Positions 6,590 to 11,328 of a stretch of 11,328 nucleotides of DNA are shown piece by piece; positions within the stretch are counted from its first letter, which is position 1, and the number at the start of each line of letters is the position of its first letter. Both the position numbers and the translations under genes were made by a program. The notes beneath the pieces are model-generated. The model did not search any database, was not told the DNA's origin, and saw only the letters and a program-made list of their open reading frames with translations. The DNA is taken from the NCBI GenBank assembly GCA_913057845.1, contig CAJXPC010000025.1:1-11328 (forward strand), in the 5' to 3' direction. This DNA is from an uncultured Pseudomonadota bacterium (GTDB lineage Bacteria; Pseudomonadota; Gammaproteobacteria; Burkholderiales; Eutrophovitaceae).

Positions 6590-7900
6590 ATGATTCGTCT
6601 AACGTTCGTTTTATTGTCATCTTTTTTTGGTTCGGCCCATGCTGTCGATCTCTTGGATATCTATCGAGATGCGGTCAGCCAGGACGCTCAGTATGCGGCG
6701 GCAAAGGCTCAGTACTTATCGGTGCAGGAGAGCTTACCTCAAGCCCAATCGAGCCGGTTACCCAAAATAAATTTGGAGGCTGGCTACGATTACAACAGTG
6801 TGGATGCTGATTCCACGTTCAGTTCGGGTCATCGGGATTTTGGATCGTATGAGTATGGTGTCACGGCGACACAATCACTGTATAAAAAGCAGAATGATGT
6901 TGCGGTAGATCTGGCACAGCTTGGAATAATTAAGGCCAATACTGAGCTGGAGCTCGCTAACCAGAATCTCATGTTACGTACCTTGTGGCTTTATTCTAAT
7001 GTTCTCAGGGCTAAAACTAATTTAGGCACGGTGCGGGCTCAAAAGATTGCAATTTCAGAACAACTTGAGTTAGCAAAGCGAAATTTTTCTGTTGGTACGG
7101 CAACGATAACGGATCAGCGAGAGGCTCAAGCAAGGCTTGACCTTGTCTTGGCAGAAGAGCTTGCTGCTCAGAATGATTTGAGAGTATCTAAGGAGGCGCT
7201 ACAGGAACTCGTTGGTGGGCCAGTCTCGGCGAATTTGGCTCAGCTAAAGATGCCCCTCGAGCTGGAATTGCCGATGCCTAATGATATTGACCTTTGGGTT
7301 CAGCGTGCTACAGAAAAGTCTCTTGAAATGATACTCGCGCAGCATGAGGTGGGCATCGCTCAGACTCGAGTGGAATTTAATCGATTGGGCGCGTCACCGA
7401 CCGTGGATTTAGTAGGATCGATAGTTGATAGTTATGCTGGGAATAGTACTTTTGGTTCGGGCTCAGATACTACGGCTGGAGTGGTAGGGGTTCGATTACG
7501 GGTTCCGATTTTCGAAGGGGGGAAGGTTAAATCTGAAACTCGCGAGGCGATTTCTCAGTATGACAAAAGCTTTCAAGAGCTCGAGTATGTAAAACGAAAA
7601 GTGGCGCAAGAAGCGCGAGTAGCCTTCTTAGATGTTACTACAGGGATTGCACGTATTGATGCCTTTGGACAGGCGCTATCGTCGACAAAACTCCAATTGG
7701 AATCGACTAAGCTGGGCCTGGAGGTTGGTGTGCGCACTGCGGTGGATGTACTTGATGCCGAGACATTGCTGGCTGAGGCGCGCAGAGACATGTTCGGCGC
7801 AATTTACGACACCATCTTGGCCAAGTTTCGACTTCAAGCAGTCACAGGGCGCCTGGTAGAGTCTGATTTGGTGGCTATTAACGACCTATTCGTAGAGTAA
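6590..7900 (+). CDS. tolC: TolC-family outer membrane channel protein
   Basis: A 436-residue protein of the TolC superfamily, the trimeric outer-membrane and periplasmic tunnel used by type I secretion systems and multidrug pumps. A signal peptide (1-18, cleavage after GSAHA) precedes VDLLDIYRDAVSQDAQ, the usual TolC mature start; there is no lipobox, unlike the NodT protein in this window. Two OEP repeats are visible. The first carries VGTATITDQREAQAR (168-182), and the second has VPIFEGGKVKSE (305-316) and VGVRTAVDVLDAETLL (379-394), equivalent helix-turn regions. Gln/Ala-rich helical stretches between them fit the coiled-coil barrel. The start at 6590 is chosen because it begins the signal peptide and has AGGGG upstream. 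The length is shorter than E. coli TolC, lacking much of its C-terminal tail. No transporter gene is adjacent, as is common for a shared, general-purpose tolC. Confidence 0.93.
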   Translation: MIRLTFVLLSSFFGSAHAVDLLDIYRDAVSQDAQYAAAKAQYLSVQESLPQAQSSRLPKINLEAGYDYNSVDADSTFSSGHRDFGSYEYGVTATQSLYKKQNDVAVDLAQLGIIKANTELELANQNLMLRTLWLYSNVLRAKTNLGTVRAQKIAISEQLELAKRNFSVGTATITDQREAQARLDLVLAEELAAQNDLRVSKEALQELVGGPVSANLAQLKMPLELELPMPNDIDLWVQRATEKSLEMILAQHEVGIAQTRVEFNRLGASPTVDLVGSIVDSYAGNSTFGSGSDTTAGVVGVRLRVPIFEGGKVKSETREAISQYDKSFQELEYVKRKVAQEARVAFLDVTTGIARIDAFGQALSSTKLQLESTKLGLEVGVRTAVDVLDAETLLAEARRDMFGAIYDTILAKFRLQAVTGRLVESDLVAINDLFVE

Positions 7901-8022
7901 GTCGAGTTAATTTTTCTTGTCTTAATTGTCATTCTGCGTTCGAAGTCCCACAGAAAAAAATTCCTCGTCTGAGGAAAAAACTCGTTATTGACGAGATTTG
8001 ATTATTGTTCGGAATGCTTTTT
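7901..8022 (+). other. tolC-ggt intergenic leader
   Basis: This 122-base AT-rich gap contains two neighbouring hairpins (listed separately) and ends in GGA at 8011-8013, a weak ribosome site 9 bases before the preferred ggt start at 8023. No clear sigma-70 promoter was recognised. In-frame alternative ggt starts fall inside it, a TTG at 8005 and an ATG at 8014. Confidence 0.5.
7961..7995 (+). promoter_or_regulatory. Overlapping alternative hairpins upstream of ggt
   Basis: Hairpin A pairs 7961-7966 (TTCCTC) with 7971-7976 (GAGGAA) across a 4-base loop. Hairpin B pairs 7981-7985 (CTCGT) with 7991-7995 (ACGAG) across 5 bases. In addition CTCGTC at 7964-7969 is an exact complement of GACGAG at 7990-7995, so a longer-range stem can form that excludes both. 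On the plus strand A is followed by six A residues, not T, so it is not a terminator for tolC. Read on the minus strand it is followed by a seven-T run and looks like a factor-independent terminator, although no minus-strand gene is upstream of it. The pairings are seen directly; any regulatory role is inference. Confidence 0.4.
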
Positions 8023-9744
8023 ATGATCAATAGTAAAATTTATAAAGATCGTTGTATTTTTAGAGCAGTGCTATCAGTCACGCTTTCTTTTATGTGTGTT
8101 GTGTGTTTGCTGAAGATGCAACTCGTTAGTCATGCTCAAGCGATTGATACCTGCGCTATCGCAAGCGCGCACCCCGATGCTACAGCAGCAGGGTGTGAGG
8201 TTTTACGAGGTGGTGGTAATGCCTTTGATGCGGCTATCGCGGTAACAGCCGCTCTCGGCGTTGTTGAGCCCTACTCTTCAGGTTTGGGTGGCGGTGGATT
8301 CTACTTATTGCATGAAGCAGGATCCGGGAGAGATATTTTTCTTGATGCTCGTGAGATGGCCCCTCAGCTTGCAACGGAATCCTTGTATTTGGATGAATCT
8401 GGGAAAGCTGTGCCAGAGTGGTCTCGTGAGGGCCCTTTGGCAGCAGCCATTCCTGGTATCCCTGCTGCACTCCAACACTTATCCGAACATTATTCAAAGC
8501 TATCTCTAGCTGAGAGTTTCCAACCAGCAATTAAATTGGCGGAACATGGTTTTAAGGTTGACCTGCGCTTTGTCAGGGCGGTCGGGTGGGTCGAGAAACG
8601 AATTAGAAAATTCCCTCGTGCGGAAAGTATTTTTTTCAAGGGGGGCGAAGTGTTTGAGCTCGGCCAAGTACTTAAACAACCTGAATTGGCTAAAACGTTA
8701 GTTGCATTAGCTAAAGATGTTGATTCGTTTTATCACGGTAAGATCGCGAGAGAAATGGTCGATTTTGTGACCGCCGCCGGGGGCAATTGGACTTTAGAAG
8801 ATCTAGAGCGCTATGAGGTCAAGGAAAGGGAGCCCGTCGTCATAGAGTTTAATGGAGCGAAAATTGTTACGGCTCCTCTACCGTCGTCCGGCGGATTGGT
8901 CATGGCCCAGATTTTCCATATTCTTGATGGGTTCTCGTTCTACAACCAATCCAGTAGCATGCAAGCTCACTTGGTGATTGAAGCCATGAGACGTGGTTAT
9001 AACGATCGCGCCAGATTCATGGGCGACCCAGACTTCATTAACGCGCCTGTACATCTATTATCGAGTGCTGCTTATGCTCAAAAGAGGGCTAAATCTATCG
9101 ATCTCAACGCCGCTACGGATAGCCTTAGCTTGCCGACTGTTTTTGATCTTACTCTAGAGGGCGAGGAGACTACCCATTTTTCTATCGTAGACGAACATGG
9201 TAATCGAGTTGCTGCTACCCTATCAATAAATGGGCCTTTCGGGTCTGGGATGGTTGCCGGTGATACCGGTATTGTGCTGAATAACCATATGGATGATTTT
9301 TCTATTGGGATCGGCCAGGGGAATTCTTATCAACTTATTGGTAATCGGGCTAATGGGATAGAGGCTTATAAGCGACCACTTTCTTCTATGTCCCCCACTT
9401 TTGTGGAGAATGATGAAGGGGTGCTTGTAATAGGCACACCTGGCGGCTCGAGAATCATCAGCATGGTCGTATTATCAATTTTAGAATACCTTGGCCCTAA
9501 TGCACCAGTAACGGATACTCTTGTTTCTCTCCCCAGGTACCATCATCAGTATTTGCCGGATAGAGTACAAATTGAACCCGAGAGTTTTAATAAAGAATGG
9601 GTTGCTGACCTTAAGCGAAGAGGTCATAACGTACAAGTTTATCGCAGAAAATGGGGCAATATGCAGGCAGTCCATTGTCCGAAGTTCCAACAAAATTGTG
9701 TCATCTTAAGTGATCCTAGAGGTCGACAGGGTGTTGTTTTTTAA
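8023..9744 (+). CDS. ggt: Gamma-glutamyltransferase (periplasmic glutathione hydrolase)
   Basis: GGT cleaves the gamma-glutamyl bond of glutathione and related amides and transfers the glutamyl group to water or amino acids. The 573-residue precursor begins with a signal peptide (hydrophobic AVLSVTLSFMCVVCLL, likely cleavage after SHAQA, residue 40). It then self-cleaves before Thr383 in EETTHFS, giving a large subunit of about 342 residues and a small one of 191. Thr383 becomes the catalytic nucleophile. Other signatures are ASAHPDAT, GGGNAFDAAIA, SGLGGGGF, LDAREMAP with substrate-binding Arg110, GSGMVAGDTGIVLNN plus DDFS, LSSMSPT (Ser454-Ser455) and the oxyanion GTPGGSR (Gly474-Gly475). The mature chain has four cysteines, two near each end (44, 58, 552, 559). 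The start is uncertain: ATG 8023 has a weak GGA site and gives a good signal peptide; ATG 8014 or TTG 8005 would add 3 or 6 residues. accA follows after 71 bases. Confidence 0.96.
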   Translation: MINSKIYKDRCIFRAVLSVTLSFMCVVCLLKMQLVSHAQAIDTCAIASAHPDATAAGCEVLRGGGNAFDAAIAVTAALGVVEPYSSGLGGGGFYLLHEAGSGRDIFLDAREMAPQLATESLYLDESGKAVPEWSREGPLAAAIPGIPAALQHLSEHYSKLSLAESFQPAIKLAEHGFKVDLRFVRAVGWVEKRIRKFPRAESIFFKGGEVFELGQVLKQPELAKTLVALAKDVDSFYHGKIAREMVDFVTAAGGNWTLEDLERYEVKEREPVVIEFNGAKIVTAPLPSSGGLVMAQIFHILDGFSFYNQSSSMQAHLVIEAMRRGYNDRARFMGDPDFINAPVHLLSSAAYAQKRAKSIDLNAATDSLSLPTVFDLTLEGEETTHFSIVDEHGNRVAATLSINGPFGSGMVAGDTGIVLNNHMDDFSIGIGQGNSYQLIGNRANGIEAYKRPLSSMSPTFVENDEGVLVIGTPGGSRIISMVVLSILEYLGPNAPVTDTLVSLPRYHHQYLPDRVQIEPESFNKEWVADLKRRGHNVQVYRRKWGNMQAVHCPKFQQNCVILSDPRGRQGVVF

Positions 9745-9815
9745 ATGGATGCAGAGGTTGTGATTGTTAACGAGTTTTTGTTATCTCGATTGATAAAAGC
9801 GTTTAAAATTGACTC

Positions 9816-10778
9816 ATGAAGACAACGTTCCTAGATTTTGAGCAATCAGTAGCAGAGCTTGAGTCCAAAATAGAGGATTTGAGATTTGTTCAGGATGATT
9901 CTGCGGTAGATATTTCTGAGGAAATTGGGCGACTGCGAAAGAAAAGTGACGTGGTCACTAAAGAGCTTTACGCTAAACTGACTGCTTGGCAGATTGTTCA
10001 GGTTGCGCGACATCCACAAAGACCCTACACGCTGGATTATATCGATGCTCTGTTCACGGGATTTGAAGAAATTCACGGTGACAGACTCTTCGCGGATGAT
10101 CCTTCCGTCGTTTGTGGAATAGGTCGCTTTAACGATAGTCCAGTAGTTGTGATCGGACATCAAAAAGGTCGTGACACCAAGGAAAAGCTTTATCGAAATT
10201 TTGGAATGCCAAAACCAGAGGGCTATCGAAAGGCGCGACGACTGATGGAGTTAGCCGAGAAATACAAAATGCCCGTATTCACATTTGTGGATACTCCTGG
10301 GGCATATCCCGGCGTGGGGGCTGAAGAGCGTGGACAGTCGGAGGCTATTGGTCGAAACTTGTATGCTATGTCGGAACTGAAGGTGCCAATCATTTCAACG
10401 ATCATTGGTGAGGGAGGCTCTGGAGGAGCCTTGGCCATAGCCGTTGGAGATGTAGTTCAAAGTCTGCAGTACTCGGTTTATTCTGTAATCTCACCCGAGG
10501 GATGTGCGTCAATCCTTTGGAAGAGCGCGGAGAAGGCATCGGTTGCGGCAGAGGCACTCGGCATTACTGCAAGCCGTTTAAAAACACTTGGTTTGATCGA
10601 TAAAATTGTTGCGGAACCCCTTGGCGGCGCGCATCGAGATCATTCTGCAATGTTTCAAACCTTGAAAAAAAGTTTAGAGGATGCATTGTCGTCTGTAAGT
10701 GATTTGCCTCCAACGAAATTGGTAGAGAGGCGCTTAGCTCGAATCATGAGCTACGGTAAATTTCTAGACTCAGAATGA
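9816..10778 (+). CDS. accA: Acetyl-CoA carboxylase carboxyltransferase subunit alpha
   Basis: AccA pairs with AccD (not in this window) as the alpha2-beta2 carboxyltransferase that moves the carboxyl group from carboxybiotin to acetyl-CoA, making malonyl-CoA for fatty acid synthesis in the cytoplasm. The 320 residues match the E. coli length of 319. An N-terminal coiled-coil region (about 5-55, [18 protein letters not shown] at the start) is followed by [12 protein letters not shown] (64-75), [13 protein letters not shown] (128-140), [20 protein letters not shown] (159-178), [11 protein letters not shown] (198-208) and [19 protein letters not shown]. The end, RIMSYGKF, is also typical. No Shine-Dalgarno is visible in the 20 AT-rich bases before the ATG, yet this ATG gives the canonical N-terminus, so initiation may rely on an unstructured leader. 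tilS follows after 56 bases, an order common in gammaproteobacteria. Confidence 0.97.
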   Translation: MKTTFLDFEQSVAELESKIEDLRFVQDDSAVDISEEIGRLRKKSDVVTKELYAKLTAWQIVQVARHPQRPYTLDYIDALFTGFEEIHGDRLFADDPSVVCGIGRFNDSPVVVIGHQKGRDTKEKLYRNFGMPKPEGYRKARRLMELAEKYKMPVFTFVDTPGAYPGVGAEERGQSEAIGRNLYAMSELKVPIISTIIGEGGSGGALAIAVGDVVQSLQYSVYSVISPEGCASILWKSAEKASVAAEALGITASRLKTLGLIDKIVAEPLGGAHRDHSAMFQTLKKSLEDALSSVSDLPPTKLVERRLARIMSYGKFLDSE

Positions 10779-10834
10779 GTGTTGTCTAAAGACATTCATT
10801 TGCTTAGGGTTTTTAGTCCACTTAGCGCGCAGCC

Positions 10835-11328
10835 GTGACTGACTTAGAAATTAAAATTCTGGAACAATTTGAAGCGTACCGAATCTCGGATCGGGCGGTT
10901 GTGATCGCTCTGAGTGGGGGGGTTGATTCCGTCGTCTTGCTCGACGTTATCTCAAGGATATCTATCCCACTGAAGCTTCAAGTATCCGCCGTTCACGTCA
11001 ATCATCACCTTCATGTTGAGTCGCCCACTTGGGCTCAGTTTTGTTTAAATTTATGTGCCACTCGCCAAATTGCTTTAAAAGTATTTGATATCCAAATATC
11101 ACCGGAATCTCGATTAGGCATTGAGGGTGCGGCGAGGGAGGCAAGATATTCTGCGCTTCTTAGCCACTCAGGGGCCACTGTGGTGCTTGCGCATCATCAG
11201 GATGATCAAGTTGAGACTTTTTTTTTGCAAGCGTTGCGAGGCTCAGGGGTTGACGGTCTTTCAGGAATGCTCGCCATTCGAGATGATTTTGATTCGGGAA
11301 AAGAAATTTTCCGACCAATGTTGGGGAT
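10835..11328 (+). CDS. tilS: tRNA(Ile)-lysidine synthase (5' part, runs off the window)
   Basis: TilS uses ATP and lysine to convert cytidine 34 of the CAU-anticodon isoleucine tRNA to lysidine, which switches its reading from AUG to AUA; it is essential in nearly all bacteria. The first 164 codons are present and the frame is open to the window edge. The PP-loop ATPase motif SGGVDS is at 27-32. AVHVNHHLH (52-60), the conserved GIEGAAREARY (95-105) and LAHHQDDQVET (118-128) followed by FFLQALRGSGVDGLSGM define the family. The start is GTG at 10835. An in-frame TAG lies 9 bases upstream, and no ATG occurs until codon 145, inside the conserved fold. No ribosome binding site is evident, so translation may be low or coupled to accA. 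The C-terminal tRNA-binding domains are beyond the window. Confidence 0.95.
   Translation, partial: MTDLEIKILEQFEAYRISDRAVVIALSGGVDSVVLLDVISRISIPLKLQVSAVHVNHHLHVESPTWAQFCLNLCATRQIALKVFDIQISPESRLGIEGAAREARYSALLSHSGATVVLAHHQDDQVETFFLQALRGSGVDGLSGMLAIRDDFDSGKEIFRPMLG

Noticed and set aside
7961..7980. Factor-independent terminator for tolC
   Set aside because: On the plus strand the hairpin is followed by A residues, not T. The T-run exists only on the minus strand, so it cannot terminate tolC in the usual way.
10774..10799. Hairpin between accA and tilS (AATGA...TGTC TAAA GACA...TCATT)
   Set aside because: The inner stem is only four pairs, the outer one is offset by a bulge, and there is no T-run, so neither a terminator nor a structured RNA is supported.

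Overview
The window is 11,328 bases of chromosomal sequence with moderate GC (by eye, a little under 50%) and dense coding. It looks like the end of an assembled contig from a gammaproteobacterium. Supporting this are an AccA that follows the E. coli type almost residue for residue in its core motifs, the accA-tilS gene order, a TolC-type outer membrane protein and a periplasmic gamma-glutamyltransferase. I cannot name a genus; an uncultured or marine gammaproteobacterium is a guess from style only. Bases 1-48 are not biological. They are the end of an Illumina P7 primer, an 8-base i7 index and the Nextera Read 2 transposase adapter. Genuine sequence starts at 49.

Left block (49-3270, all minus strand): four genes read right to left. 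They are a VOC-superfamily metalloprotein, a PaaG-like enoyl-CoA isomerase/hydratase, a NodT-type outer membrane efflux lipoprotein, and the N-terminal part of a MacA/HlyD-like periplasmic adaptor cut off at the contig end. The gaps are 36, 39 and 27 bases, so this may be one transcript joining acyl-CoA or aromatic catabolism to a tripartite exporter whose inner-membrane pump lies beyond the window.

Middle block (3271-6492): a 191-base divergent intergenic region is followed on the plus strand by a large standalone [4Fe-4S]/molybdopterin oxidoreductase without a Tat signal, and then folD (tetrahydrofolate one-carbon metabolism). No electron-transfer or membrane-anchor partner is encoded beside the oxidoreductase.

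Right block (6493-11328, plus strand): tolC, a 122-base leader containing overlapping hairpins, ggt (periplasmic glutathione/gamma-glutamyl breakdown), accA (first committed step of fatty acid synthesis) and the start of tilS (tRNA-Ile2 lysidine modification), which runs off the right edge. These are mostly housekeeping genes and need not act together.

No RNA genes, CRISPR arrays, insertion sequences, integrases or attachment sites were seen. No gene-free stretch exceeds 300 bases; the longest is 191. I do not see a clearly new biological system. The points most worth following are the adapter artefact, the orphan molybdoenzyme next to folD, the catabolism-plus-efflux cluster, and the alternative hairpins before ggt.
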